Shown: positions 50,872 to 59,572, counted from the stretch's first letter. The stretch is DNA of 64,000 nucleotides from Tumebacillus flagellatus (GCF_000714935.1 NZ_JMIR01000002.1:126187-190186), one strand, 5' to 3'. Numbers and translations are program-made. Notes: a model not told the origin generated them from the letters alone.

Positions 50872-53800
50872 TTACAGGATGGCTTCGACTTGCTTCTGCT
50901 GCTTCGCTTCTTTCGGTTTGCCCATGAACGGCCACCAGTTCGCTTCGCCGAACATGCGAACCATGACCGGGACGAACAGCGGGAGCATGACGAGCGCGTA
51001 GAGCGCGAGGCCGCAGAGCACGATCGTCGCGATCTGCAGGAGCGACATGACGCCCGACGGCAGCATCGCCGCGAACGTCCCGCCCAAGATGACAGCCGCC
51101 GAGATGATGACGCCGCCCATATTCTTCATCGCGAGCAAAATCGCTTCGGTCGGCTTCAGGTGACGGTATTCCTTGAAGCGGTCCATGAGGAAGATCGAGT
51201 AGTCGACCCCAAGCGCCATCAAGAGCACGAACCCGAAGAACGGAACCGCCCACGAGATGCCCGTGTGTCCGAGCAGGCGGACGAAGATCACTTCCGCGAT
51301 CGCCATCGACGTGTAGTACGTCAACATCAGCGACGCCAAGATGTACAGCGGCATGACGATCGAGCGGAACATCAGCACCAAGATGATCCCGATGCCGATC
51401 AACATCATCATCAGCGTGCGGGAATAGTCGCTTGCCGAGATGTTTTTCAAGTCGTTGTTGATCGAGGTGACGCCGCTGACCGCGTACGTGGCGCCCGCAT
51501 AGTCGGTGCCTTTGAGCGCGCGTGCGACGGCGTCTTGCAGACCGTCTACTTTTTTCAACGTGTCGACAGCGTACGGGTTGCCGTCAAACACCACGTCGAA
51601 CGTGACCGTCTTGCGGTCTTTGGACATGTAGGTATCCAGCGCTTTTTGGAAGTCTGCGTCCTTGAGCGCTTCGTCCGGGATGTACCAGCCGGAGAGGTCG
51701 GCGTTCGGGTTGGACGAGAGTTCCTTCAGATAGTCGTCTGCCGTTTTCAGACCGCCGGAGACTTGGCTGAGTCCGTCTGCGGACTTGTTCAAGCCGTCGG
51801 TCAGAAGGCCTAGTTGCGAGTTCAAATCTTTGAAGCCGTTCGCCAGCTGTTTCTGGCCGGTCGTCAGCTGGTCGAAACCGCTGGTGACGCTCGGCAGTTT
51901 CGTGACGATCTGGCCTTGGCCGTCTGCCGCTTGGGCGATGCCCGCTTGCAGTTGGTCAAGCCCGTCGGCGAGCTTCTTCAGTCCGTCCGACAGCGCTTTT
52001 TGCCCGTCGACGGCTTGTTGGAAGCCCGTGTTGACATCGTTCAGACCTTTGATGGCACCCGCGAGCTGCTGGTTGAGCTTCGTGAGTCCGTCGTTCAATT
52101 GCGCCGCGCCGGTTTGCAAGCCGGTGAGCGTGCCTTGCGCTTTGAGGAAGTCCGGGTCTGTTTGCAGTTCCGGGTGCTTTTGCGCGACGGCGTTCAGGCC
52201 GGTTCCGACGCTGGAAAGCCCCTGCGCGAGACCTGCCGTCTGCTGGGCAACGCCTTCATACGCTTGGGAAATCTGCGCGAGGCCGGAGCCCACTTCATTG
52301 TAGTGACTCAGCAGATCTTGAGACGCCGTCGCGAGTTGATCGGCGCTCGCTTTGGCTTGTTTCAATCCTTTGCTGAGGTCTGCCGCGCCGACGGAGCCGT
52401 CTTGGAGACCTTTTTCAATCTGTTTCAAGCCGTCGGACAGTTGCGAGACGCCCGATTTCAGCGCGTTGGTGCCGTCGATCAACTGGTTGGCGCCGGTCAC
52501 CGCTTGGTTGAGTTTCGGCGCGTTGTCGCTGAGCGCTTTGGAAGCGTCGGTCAGGCCCTTGTTGATCTGGCCGAGCGCGTCGGTGCCTTGACCGAGTCCG
52601 TCGCCCAGTTGCACCGCTTGTTTCGGGATGCCGAATTCTTCGACGGCATCGCCGCTCGGGCGGGTGGCGCTGCGAACCGCTTTGACGCCGTCGACTTGGA
52701 GCAGTTCACGGGAGACTTGCTCCACGGTGGCGAGGCCCGCCGAGGTGTCCATCGGTTTGTCGACTTTTAACACCACTTTGGACGGCATCGATTCGCCGGG
52801 GCCGAATCCGTTCGAGATCGCGTTGAACGCTTTGACGGAATCGTACTTGTCGCCGAGTTCCTCCAGCGAGTTGAAGGAAGTCGAGCCTTTGTACGCAGTG
52901 AGAAACGGCACGATGATCACGGCGAGGATCACGATCGCCCAGAGCGGGCGTTTCAGCGAGAAACTGCCGACCGCGCCCCAGACTTTGCTTTGCTTGTGTT
53001 CAAGCGATCCCTTGGACGGCCAGAAAATCGTCGTGCCAAGCACGCCCATGAAGAACGGAACCAGCGTGATCAGCGCGAGCAGCAGCACTGCCACGCCGAC
53101 CGCGACGGCGACCGCCGAACGGTAGAGCGAGAACTGCGAGAAGCCGATCGAGACGAACCCGACGAGCACGGCGAGACCGGAGAAGAACACGGTGCGTCCC
53201 GCAGTGCGGTAGGTGTTCAAGATTGCGTTCAGGCGGTCATGCCCGTGCGCGAGTTCTTCTTTGAAACGGGAGATCAAGAGGATGCAATAGTCGGTCCCGA
53301 TCCCGAACATGACGGCGACCATGAAGATCTGCGTGAAGTTCGAAAGCGGGAAGTTGAACAGATCGACCAAAAACGCGACGACCGACTGCGCCACGACGTA
53401 GGAAATCCCTACGGTGACCAGCGGGATAAACGGAGCGACCAGCGAGCGGAACACCAGCAAGAGGATGCCGAGAATGAACACCACGGTGATCCATTCCGTT
53501 TTTTTCAGGCCGTCTTGCGAGCTTTGAATGACGTCTTCGTTGATCAGCAGGTTGCCGGTGTAGTAGTGCTCGACTTTGACGTTTGCGACGGCTTTGTTCA
53601 GCGCGTCGCGCGCTTCGGCCGGCGTGCGGTCCTTGATGCTGAAGTTGACGAGGACGATAACCGTCTTGCCGTCCTTGGACACCATGTTTTTCTCCAGTTC
53701 CTTGGTGTCGAAGTGCGAGACGACGGAGGTGATGCCGTATTGGTCTTGGTTTTGCTTCATCGATTCCACGGCGGACTTGGCATCGTCGAGTTCCGTGGAA

Positions 53801-54036
53801 CTGAGTCCCTTGTCGTCGTGGAAGACGAGGACGGCGGATTCGTCCTGCGCGCCTTTGTCTTTGTTCATCTCGTCGAGGAGATGGGCGGCGGTGGAAGAGG
53901 AATAGCCGTCGGGGACGTTGATTTGGCCTTTGTCATGGACGAGCTGCTCCATGTTCGGAGCGCCGAGCGTCAGGCCCACGGCGGCGGCGATCCAGAGCAG
54001 CAGCCACAGCCATTTGAGTTTGACGATGGTCTTCAT
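50872..54036 (-). CDS. MMPL/RND-family transporter, YdgH-like
   Basis: A 1054-residue pump with two RND halves. Each half has one leading helix and a block of five to six helices; the motifs GIGTDYCILLISRFKEEL and GVDYSIFLMDRFKEYR mark the two blocks. Between them a very long extracytoplasmic region (about 450-780) repeats heptad-like L-x-x-G-L segments, as in YhgE/Pip-type proteins, probably a coiled stalk. It probably exports lipids or amphiphiles. It is coupled to the MarR gene by a four-base overlap, like ydgG-ydgH of B. subtilis. Confidence 0.9.
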   Translation of the reverse strand: MKTIVKLKWLWLLLWIAAAVGLTLGAPNMEQLVHDKGQINVPDGYSSSTAAHLLDEMNKDKGAQDESAVLVFHDDKGLSSTELDDAKSAVESMKQNQDQYGITSVVSHFDTKELEKNMVSKDGKTVIVLVNFSIKDRTPAEARDALNKAVANVKVEHYYTGNLLINEDVIQSSQDGLKKTEWITVVFILGILLLVFRSLVAPFIPLVTVGISYVVAQSVVAFLVDLFNFPLSNFTQIFMVAVMFGIGTDYCILLISRFKEELAHGHDRLNAILNTYRTAGRTVFFSGLAVLVGFVSIGFSQFSLYRSAVAVAVGVAVLLLALITLVPFFMGVLGTTIFWPSKGSLEHKQSKVWGAVGSFSLKRPLWAIVILAVIIVPFLTAYKGSTSFNSLEELGDKYDSVKAFNAISNGFGPGESMPSKVVLKVDKPMDTSAGLATVEQVSRELLQVDGVKAVRSATRPSGDAVEEFGIPKQAVQLGDGLGQGTDALGQINKGLTDASKALSDNAPKLNQAVTGANQLIDGTNALKSGVSQLSDGLKQIEKGLQDGSVGAADLSKGLKQAKASADQLATASQDLLSHYNEVGSGLAQISQAYEGVAQQTAGLAQGLSSVGTGLNAVAQKHPELQTDPDFLKAQGTLTGLQTGAAQLNDGLTKLNQQLAGAIKGLNDVNTGFQQAVDGQKALSDGLKKLADGLDQLQAGIAQAADGQGQIVTKLPSVTSGFDQLTTGQKQLANGFKDLNSQLGLLTDGLNKSADGLSQVSGGLKTADDYLKELSSNPNADLSGWYIPDEALKDADFQKALDTYMSKDRKTVTFDVVFDGNPYAVDTLKKVDGLQDAVARALKGTDYAGATYAVSGVTSINNDLKNISASDYSRTLMMMLIGIGIILVLMFRSIVMPLYILASLMLTYYTSMAIAEVIFVRLLGHTGISWAVPFFGFVLLMALGVDYSIFLMDRFKEYRHLKPTEAILLAMKNMGGVIISAAVILGGTFAAMLPSGVMSLLQIATIVLCGLALYALVMLPLFVPVMVRMFGEANWWPFMGKPKEAKQQKQVEAIL

Positions 54037-54497
54037 GAATTCTCGGTGACCTCCTCTTCTTCGGAAATCAGCAGGCGGGCGAGCTTTTCAAACGTCTCGA
54101 TAAACGCCAGGATTTCTGTCTCTTGAAAATGCCCGATGTACCGCGCCAGCAACTGCTCGATTTTGAGTTGCACGTCGAGCATCAGTTGTTTGCCGGAGGG
54201 GGTGAGGGCTAAGTACGTCACACGGCGGTCCCGTTCGTCGGGGATGCGTTCGATCAAGTCCTTCTCCACCAGACGCTTCACAATCGCCGTGATCGAACTC
54301 TTGCCGACAAAAAAAGTATCGGCCAGCTCCGAAGACGTGCACATCCCGCGTTCATGAATGTAGCACAGCGTCTGATGCTGGTCGGCGGTCAAGTTCTCCG
54401 GCATGAGCTTTCCCAGACGGGCTGACATGATGCGGTTCACGTTGAACGAGGCGGTCATGTAGCGTGCGATCAGCGGTTTTAATTGTAGGGTCTCCAT
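54033..54497 (-). CDS. MarR-family regulator, YdgG-like
   Basis: A 154-residue MarR regulator with winged helix: LTADQHQTLCYI, TSSELADTFFVGKSSITAIVKRLVEKDLIER, DERDRRVTYLALTPSGKQ. It probably represses its own operon with the MMPL pump. GGAGG precedes the start. Two direct GTCGAAC repeats 30 bases apart in the leader (minus strand, 54510-54546) could be operator half-sites. Confidence 0.92.
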   Translation of the reverse strand: METLQLKPLIARYMTASFNVNRIMSARLGKLMPENLTADQHQTLCYIHERGMCTSSELADTFFVGKSSITAIVKRLVEKDLIERIPDERDRRVTYLALTPSGKQLMLDVQLKIEQLLARYIGHFQETEILAFIETFEKLARLLISEEEEVTENS

Positions 54498-54553
54498 CTC
54501 GTCCTCCTTGTTCGACTATGCAACGTTCCGTATTCTAATGGTTCGACAGTGAA

Positions 54554-54583
54554 ACTATATCACGGGATTTCCTCGCGAGTCAA
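54554..54583 (-). promoter_or_regulatory. Promoter of the marR-mmpL operon
   Basis: On the minus strand TTGACT and TATAGT are 18 bases apart. Confidence 0.65.
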
Positions 54584-54642
54584 CGGAAAAAGCGGTATAC
54601 TAACTCGAAGGTCAACATGTGAAAACAGGGGAGGACGCTTAC

Positions 54643-55665
54643 TTGAAAAAGCAGGCTCCAACAGTCAAAAAAACGCACTTTCACGGAGAACCGGCGGTCG
54701 AGCTGTCGGTCTCTTCCTATACAGCAGTGGTCTTGCCGCACATCGGCGGGAATTTGGTGTCGTTGCGCGAGACGGAGAGGGGATACCGATTGCTTTGCGA
54801 GCCCGCGCCGGATCGGATGGAGTGGTTTCGTCAGCATCCCGTGGTTCACGGAATCCCGGTGCTGTTCCCGCCAAACCGCTATGAAGACGGGACGTTTGAG
54901 TTGGCGGGGAGGACGTATCGCTGGCCGGTCAATGATGCGGAGCACGGGAATCACATCCACGGCTTTCTGTATGATCGGGAGTGGGAGGTTTATGCGTCGG
55001 GAGTGACGGATCAGGAAGCGTTTGTGGAACTGCGCTTCGTGAATCATGCCGATGCCGCGCTGTATCGTCTGTTTCCGCATGCGTTTGAGTTTCGATTGAA
55101 GTATGTGCTGTCGGAGCGCGGGTTGGCGCAGGAGATCGCGATTGCGAATCGCGGGGATGATGCGATGCCGTGCATGCTCGGGTTTCACACGGCGCTGAAC
55201 GCTCCGTTTGCGGCGGGGAGTTCGGCGCAAGACCTCGTGGTGAAAGCGACGATCGGTCAGCGGGTCGAGATGAGTGAACGGATGCTGCCGACGGGGGAGT
55301 TTGTGGAGCTTACGGGTGGGGAAGAAGAGATGAGGCGGGATGGAGTGTCGCCGTTTTTTGCGACACTGGATCATCATTACACGGCGGAAGCACAAGCGGG
55401 GCGGAATTACGTTGCGTTGATCGATACGCGGGAGCAAGTCCGGCTGGTCTACGATGCGGGAACAAAGTACAAGTACTGGATGCTCTTCAACGCCGACGCC
55501 CGAAGCGGCTACTTCTGCCCCGAGCCCCAAACCAACCTCGTCAACGCGCCAAGACTGGAGGGTCAGGTGGAGGATACCGGTTTTGTGATCTTGCAACCCT
55601 GCGAAGTCTGGAGCGAGGCCTCGCGGATTTGGGTGGAGAGTTTGAAGGCTGATTGTACGGAATGA
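54643..55665 (+). CDS. Aldose 1-epimerase family protein
   Basis: A 340-residue beta-sandwich epimerase-like protein. His residues in DAEHGNHIHGFL and GFHTALN and the Glu in FCPEPQTN correspond to the sugar-binding and catalytic positions of galactose mutarotase. TTG 54643 is chosen because GGGGAGG lies eight bases upstream; the GTG start further out would place that site within the gene. No sugar genes lie nearby. Confidence 0.87.
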   Translation: MKKQAPTVKKTHFHGEPAVELSVSSYTAVVLPHIGGNLVSLRETERGYRLLCEPAPDRMEWFRQHPVVHGIPVLFPPNRYEDGTFELAGRTYRWPVNDAEHGNHIHGFLYDREWEVYASGVTDQEAFVELRFVNHADAALYRLFPHAFEFRLKYVLSERGLAQEIAIANRGDDAMPCMLGFHTALNAPFAAGSSAQDLVVKATIGQRVEMSERMLPTGEFVELTGGEEEMRRDGVSPFFATLDHHYTAEAQAGRNYVALIDTREQVRLVYDAGTKYKYWMLFNADARSGYFCPEPQTNLVNAPRLEGQVEDTGFVILQPCEVWSEASRIWVESLKADCTE

Positions 55666-55666
55666 G

Positions 55667-55700
55667 AAAAAGACCCCCTCGCGTGAGGCGGGTCTTTTTT
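55667..55700. terminator. Shared terminator of the epimerase gene and the small-gene operon
   Basis: AGACCCCCTC pairs with GAGGCGGGTCT (one mismatch) between A- and T-runs. Confidence 0.75.
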
Positions 55701-55869
55701 AGGCTTTCGGTGCTTTTTTGCCGACGCGGTTTTTCAGGGCTTTCTTGAGGGCTGTCAGTTGTCGAGTCCCAGCAGGGCGAGCCAGCTCGTTGAGGATTTC
55801 TTGGGCAAGTCGACCGGTTATTACAGGAGGAATGAAGTTTCCATGCACGTCCATATTCTTTTTTTGCAT
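55699..55869 (-). CDS. 56-residue basic protein at the end of the HTH-TPR operon
   Basis: A short gene with a good ribosome site (AGAGGTG, eight bases before the ATG). The product is 56 residues, begins MQKKNMDVHGNF, has a helical middle and a strongly basic C-terminal half (LKKALKNRVGKKAPKA). There is no signal peptide, so it is not a typical exported pheromone. It lies 20 bases behind a small HTH gene; it may be a DNA-binding or regulatory partner. No family recognised. Confidence 0.6.
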   Translation of the reverse strand: MQKKNMDVHGNFIPPVITGRLAQEILNELARPAGTRQLTALKKALKNRVGKKAPKA

Positions 55870-55888
55870 CACTGTGTCACCTCTGAGG

Positions 55889-56131
55889 TCAAGCCGTTGT
55901 CACTAGTATGTCTCCCTCTGCTTTCTGTTTTAACTCGAAGATTTCGTCAAATCCGCATTTCAAAACCTCACAAATGGCTTTGGCGGCTTCCGGTCCAATG
56001 TTTCGATTCCCGTTCTCCACTTGCGAGATGAACGGGGAACTCAGACCTGACTCGTGTGCAAGTCGTCTTTGTGAAAAACCTGCTCGTATACGGCGTTGGA
56101 TGAAGGCAGGGTATTTGGATTGTATTTGCAT
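55889..56131 (-). CDS. Small XRE-type HTH protein
   Basis: An 80-residue Cro/C1-type DNA-binding protein that is almost only an HTH: FIQRRIRAGFSQRRLAHESGLSSPFISQVENGNRNIGPEAAKAICEVL. Its ATG shares a base with the stop of the upstream HTH-TPR gene (TAATG), so its translation depends on that gene. It might be the local repressor of the cluster. The frame is open further upstream, but without a better start. Confidence 0.85.
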   Translation of the reverse strand: MQIQSKYPAFIQRRIRAGFSQRRLAHESGLSSPFISQVENGNRNIGPEAAKAICEVLKCGFDEIFELKQKAEGDILVTTA

Positions 56132-57429
56132 TAGATCACATGCCCCCTTCTCCTGTGAACTTGAAAACGGGTTGCCCACAGATCGGCAAGGATCTTATAG
56201 GCGAGTCCGTCTTGCTGATGCTCAGCATACATACGCGAAAGTTCAAACGCAGTTGCTTCATATTCATCAAGTGACCCCGCCAACTGAAAGCAGTCTGCGG
56301 ATTGTTTGAACCGTTTGAAAGCTAGTTCCCATTGCCTGTTTTCCTTTGCAACATATGCCTCCACACGTAACGCTTCGGCATAATGATGGTGATTTTGCGG
56401 CAACAGTTGCTTGGCAAATTGACTTGCTTCCTCTGCTTTTGCAAGGTTCCCGCCTACCATCCGTGCCTTCGATAGTTCCGCAAAAGCAACTCCCGCTTCT
56501 GTCGATTGGTTGAGCTTCAGAAGTTCGTCCGCAATTCGCTCCAAGGCGAATTCTGCAAGTTCTGGTTGACCAGCGGCCGCTTGCGTGCTGGCAATCTGAA
56601 GCTCCACTTGCAACTGGTTGTAACGATTGTTCAATGCTTGTGCACAACCCAAAGCGCGTTGCGCGTATTCGGCAGACTGAATCGGCTGCTGTTGATCGAG
56701 AGAGGATTGCGCCATTTCAAGTAACAAAGTGCATTGTGACTCAAGGTCGCCGATCCGTTGAAGAGCGGTCATCGCTCTGTTGTTTGTCTCCCAAGCGGCT
56801 TGGAGATTTCCAAGGTGCTTTTGAGCTTTTGCGAACCCGATCAAGGCTGAAATCTCTACTTCATCGTCTGAAATCCCCCCTTCCTCCAAGGCTTTCAGTG
56901 TGTTGTTGAAGTGGTGTTGTGCTGTTTGCCAGTATTGTTTTTTCATTTCAATCCGTCCAAGAAGGTACTCGGCACGAGCGTAGGAGTGTCGGTCGCTGAG
57001 TTTTGATACGGGATCTGCAAGCAACGAGATCATCGTTTGCGCTTCATCCAAAATGTCTTGTTCTATTAGACAAAGGGCTCTATGAAAATGGAAGTCGGGT
57101 GTTTCCGTCAATTCAGAAAAACCTACCTCCAGTTGATCAAGAACTTGCAACGCGCTCGAAAATTTGCTTTGAGATAGTAACGTCTTCGCCATCCAAAACA
57201 GACTGACGGACTTCATGTTAAAGTGGGCGTTTTCCACAACATCAGATAAGGATACTCCAAGACGATCGACAATCGCCTGCAACAGGTGATTTGAAGGATT
57301 GCAACGACCCGACTCGATCTGGGAGATCATACTGGGAGTACAGATTCCTTTCGCAAATTCTCTTTGCGAAAGCCCCAACCTCAAACGGAAGAGGCGGATC
57401 TTCTGACCAAGTGTTATTTGGTTATTCAC
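56131..57429 (-). CDS. HTH plus TPR regulator, RRNPP-like
   Basis: A 432-residue protein. Residues 5-62 form an XRE HTH (KIRLFRLRLGLSQREFAKGICTPSMISQIESG). From about 70 to the end it is all-helical with TPR-like repeats. This is the layout of PlcR, NprR, AimR and other RRNPP receptors, which bind a secreted and re-imported peptide. It starts with GTG behind GAGGAGG. Upstream and downstream genes are packed tightly with it. No obvious exported propeptide follows directly; the neighbours are cytoplasmic-looking. Confidence 0.82.
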   Translation of the reverse strand: MNNQITLGQKIRLFRLRLGLSQREFAKGICTPSMISQIESGRCNPSNHLLQAIVDRLGVSLSDVVENAHFNMKSVSLFWMAKTLLSQSKFSSALQVLDQLEVGFSELTETPDFHFHRALCLIEQDILDEAQTMISLLADPVSKLSDRHSYARAEYLLGRIEMKKQYWQTAQHHFNNTLKALEEGGISDDEVEISALIGFAKAQKHLGNLQAAWETNNRAMTALQRIGDLESQCTLLLEMAQSSLDQQQPIQSAEYAQRALGCAQALNNRYNQLQVELQIASTQAAAGQPELAEFALERIADELLKLNQSTEAGVAFAELSKARMVGGNLAKAEEASQFAKQLLPQNHHHYAEALRVEAYVAKENRQWELAFKRFKQSADCFQLAGSLDEYEATAFELSRMYAEHQQDGLAYKILADLWATRFQVHRRRGHVI

Positions 57430-57454
57430 GATCTCATACCTCCTCGCCCCAAAA

Positions 57455-57814
57455 CTATTCTAAAAACCTACTTAACACCTTGTGGAAACAAACGCTCTTT
57501 GCATGTAACGACTCAAATTTTGCAAATACCACAAAGGGCTTGTTCAATCCCGCCCGTTCAGCTTCCCTGTACAACTCAGCATAGGATTGCCGATCTAAAT
57601 CCCCCAATCCTGTTTGCTCGTCGTAAATCAAAAACAAACCACGACCGCCGAATTTCGCAAACAGATACTTGTAGCCGAGAAGTGGTGCATATTTCTTTTT
57701 TCTTTTGGTTTTCATCCACTTCGATATTTCTTCAATCATGGCTTGCTTACTTGACTGACTCGCTTTGAGGTTGGCACTTTTCAAGTAGAACCCGTACTCG
57801 GTTTTCATGCTCAA
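57455..57814 (-). CDS. Unknown basic protein overlapping the TPR gene
   Basis: A protein of about 119 residues with many Lys and aromatic residues (KWMKTKRKKKYAPLLGYKYLFAKFGGRGLFLIYD). Not recognised. Its 5' end overlaps the upstream gene by about 65 bases in another frame; GGAGG lies six bases before TTG 57814, and ATG 57808 is an alternative. The overlap and clear ribosome site suggest coupling. It is AT-rich, like the rest of the cluster. Confidence 0.6.
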   Translation of the reverse strand: MSMKTEYGFYLKSANLKASQSSKQAMIEEISKWMKTKRKKKYAPLLGYKYLFAKFGGRGLFLIYDEQTGLGDLDRQSYAELYREAERAGLNKPFVVFAKFESLHAKSVCFHKVLSRFLE

Positions 57815-58295
57815 CACATTCCTCCGTTCCTAAGCACGCTAACACTTGCAGGGCTTGTTCCAACTGCGAGAGCGCTTCCTCATGCTGCGCCAAGTGCAGG
57901 TGATATTCGCCAAGCATAGCGTGGGCAAGGCCTCGTTCCAGATGCCTTGGCGGTGCAAGTTCAACTGAATGTTTCAGAAAATCATACGCATCCTCTAGCG
58001 AAAGTGAATTTCCTTCTTGCAGGTAATCTTTTAGGCACATTTGTGCGTTTGAGTTATACACCTCCGCGACCCGAACCAAGGACATGTGGGTTAGGAGATC
58101 GCCAAAATCAACAGGGGACGAATACTCAAAATCCCCTCCAAACTCTGGTTCATATCCAAATGCCGTTGCGAGTTTTCCAAGATACAGGTTCAATGCACTT
58201 TCAACCAACATCAAAAAGAGATGAGAGTTTTCGAATTGCGTCAAACCACTTAGGCTTTCGGCATGTGATTGAATGCTGGAACCCCCAATTTCCAA
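57747..58295 (-). CDS. TPR-like helical protein of unknown function
   Basis: A protein of about 182 residues, fully helical. The C-terminal part (LERGLAHAMLGEYHLHLAQHEEALSQLEQALQVL) looks like one or two TPR repeats. No DNA-binding domain is present. TTG 58295 has AAGGTG six bases upstream; ATG 58316 lacks a ribosome site but is possible. It is first in the cluster transcribed toward the HTH-TPR regulator. Confidence 0.65.
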   Translation of the reverse strand: MEIGGSSIQSHAESLSGLTQFENSHLFLMLVESALNLYLGKLATAFGYEPEFGGDFEYSSPVDFGDLLTHMSLVRVAEVYNSNAQMCLKDYLQEGNSLSLEDAYDFLKHSVELAPPRHLERGLAHAMLGEYHLHLAQHEEALSQLEQALQVLACLGTEECVEHENRVRVLLEKCQPQSESVK

Positions 58296-58356
58296 AATCA
58301 TCACCTTCGCTTTCATAAGATTACAAACAAAAACATAAATTACGACTTCGATTTTT

Positions 58357-58386
58357 ATAATAGATATTTAGCGTATCAGTTGTCAC
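58357..58386 (-). promoter_or_regulatory. Promoter of the TPR/HTH-TPR cluster
   Basis: On the minus strand GTGACA and TATTAT are 18 bases apart. Confidence 0.6.
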
Positions 58387-58390
58387 TTAG

Positions 58391-58409
58391 ATGTATACGC
58401 AACATACAT
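58391..58409. repeat. 19-bp palindrome upstream of the cluster promoter
   Basis: ATGTAT-N7-ATACAT lies four bases upstream of the -35 of the minus-strand promoter, the usual place of an activator site. Confidence 0.55.
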
Positions 58410-58438
58410 TTGTTGTTTATCACGAAAAGCGACAACAA
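58410..58438. repeat. TTGTTGT/ACAACAA inverted repeat
   Basis: TTGTTGT (58410-58416) and ACAACAA (58432-58438) are inverted with a 15-base spacer. ATGTTGT at 58454 and ACAACAT at 58525 and the direct repeat TCACGAAA (58420, 58533) repeat parts of it across the divergent control region. Confidence 0.4.
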
Positions 58439-58587
58439 CTGACTCTCGTGCGAATGTTGTGCTGAGACATACGAGGGAGTAGTATCGTTTTTTCCAAATA
58501 AAAATATTTAACTTTTAACAATACACAACATGTCACGAAATGATATAATATAAAATGTTTCTATACATTTATGTGGAGGTATTCAAA

Positions 58588-59154
58588 ATGAAAACAACAA
58601 TCGTTGCTTCGATCGCACTTAGTCTCTTAACTTGCGCGGTCACCCCATCTGCATTTGGTGATGAAGTTAACAAGAGCGGTTTTAGTGCTCAGCACAAGAT
58701 GACCGCCAATGAGTTAGCTCAACACCAAAAAGAACTTCAAACTGCCAATCTCCAAAGAGTCCAAGACCAAGGGTACAAGTTCGACTTCTCCAACAAAGAC
58801 CCGAAACCGTCTCTCACGTCGCCGAACTGGTCTTACAGTGCTCTTTGGCCCGGTCATTACATCGACACCAATACTACCTATACAACCACAACGAACGGTG
58901 AGCAAGTCGTGGTAAAACTTGTCCAATACCCTGACCTTGCAACTTATGGAAGTTATGTTGCAAAAGCGTCTTATCAACTTGTAGGATCGAGCTATATTCA
59001 ACCGTATCAAGTAACGGGAAATTATGATTCCACCAATTTCACCTTCAGTTTTTACAATGTACCTATTGGGACTTGGAGACTGCGGATTTTTAACGATACT
59101 TCGGGTTCCGGTGCTGTGAATATGGCTGGTAATGGATACGTATACTATTACTAG
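58588..59154 (+). CDS. Exported protein of unknown function with QHKMT motif
   Basis: A 188-residue secreted protein. A signal peptide (1-24) is followed by a charged segment, SAQHKMTANELAQHQ (about 33-47), then a Thr/Tyr/Ser-rich beta-like domain (ITNTNTTYTTTT-type strands) ending in YVYYY. The QHKMT segment recurs in the next gene. GGAGG precedes the ATG by eight bases. A TATAAT sits upstream without a clear -35, so an activator may be needed. Confidence 0.72.
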   Translation: MKTTIVASIALSLLTCAVTPSAFGDEVNKSGFSAQHKMTANELAQHQKELQTANLQRVQDQGYKFDFSNKDPKPSLTSPNWSYSALWPGHYIDTNTTYTTTTNGEQVVVKLVQYPDLATYGSYVAKASYQLVGSSYIQPYQVTGNYDSTNFTFSFYNVPIGTWRLRIFNDTSGSGAVNMAGNGYVYYY

Positions 59155-59163
59155 TGTTAGAAA

Positions 59164-59203
59164 AAGCAAACCTCTATATTTGATATGGAGGTTTGCTTTT
59201 TAG
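59164..59203 (+). terminator. Terminator of the first QHKMT protein gene
   Basis: AAGCAAACCTC pairs perfectly with GAGGTTTGCTT, followed by TTT. Confidence 0.8.
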
Positions 59204-59210
59204 GTTAGTC

Positions 59211-59239
59211 TTTACAAGTTAACTTACATTGGTTATTAT
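59211..59239 (+). promoter_or_regulatory. Promoter of the second QHKMT protein gene
   Basis: TTTACA and TATTAT are 17 bases apart, about 35 bases before the start. Confidence 0.6.
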
Positions 59240-59272
59240 TATCGAAGCATCAAAGAAACGGAGGGACGCAAA

Positions 59273-59572
59273 ATGGTTTTTAGAAAAGTAGTTCTTTCGA
59301 TCTCCGCATGCGTGGTAGCTCTTGGATTTGGGGCTATCGCAGCTCATGCGATGGGTAGTAACAATACGACGTCTGAACAGCATAAAATGACTCCACAAGA
59401 AAACGCCGAACATTTAAGTCAAATCCAGACCATTTTCACGAAAACAGGGACTTTCGTTCGTGATGATCAGGCGAAAATCGGAGCAGATGATGTTGTTGTT
59501 TCAGATTCTTTGAACGCCAATGAAGATACGACCAAGATTGTAACAAGTTACGGGACATTTGTGCGACAATAA
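59273..59572 (+). CDS. Small exported protein with QHKMT motif and duplicated GTFVR
   Basis: A 99-residue secreted protein. A signal peptide (1-26, ending AHA) is followed by TSEQHKMTPQENAEHLSQIQT, closely like the preceding exported protein. The rest contains GTFVR twice, once after the shared segment (KTGTFVRDD) and once at the very C terminus (SYGTFVRQ). GGAGGG precedes the ATG. Function unknown; the terminal repeat could be processed or recognised as a peptide. Confidence 0.7.
   Translation: MVFRKVVLSISACVVALGFGAIAAHAMGSNNTTSEQHKMTPQENAEHLSQIQTIFTKTGTFVRDDQAKIGADDVVVSDSLNANEDTTKIVTSYGTFVRQ

Noticed and set aside
58410..58540. Repeated ACAACA elements considered as a CRISPR array or phage attachment site
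   Set aside because: Repeats are short, unevenly spaced and in both orientations; no cas or integrase gene lies nearby.
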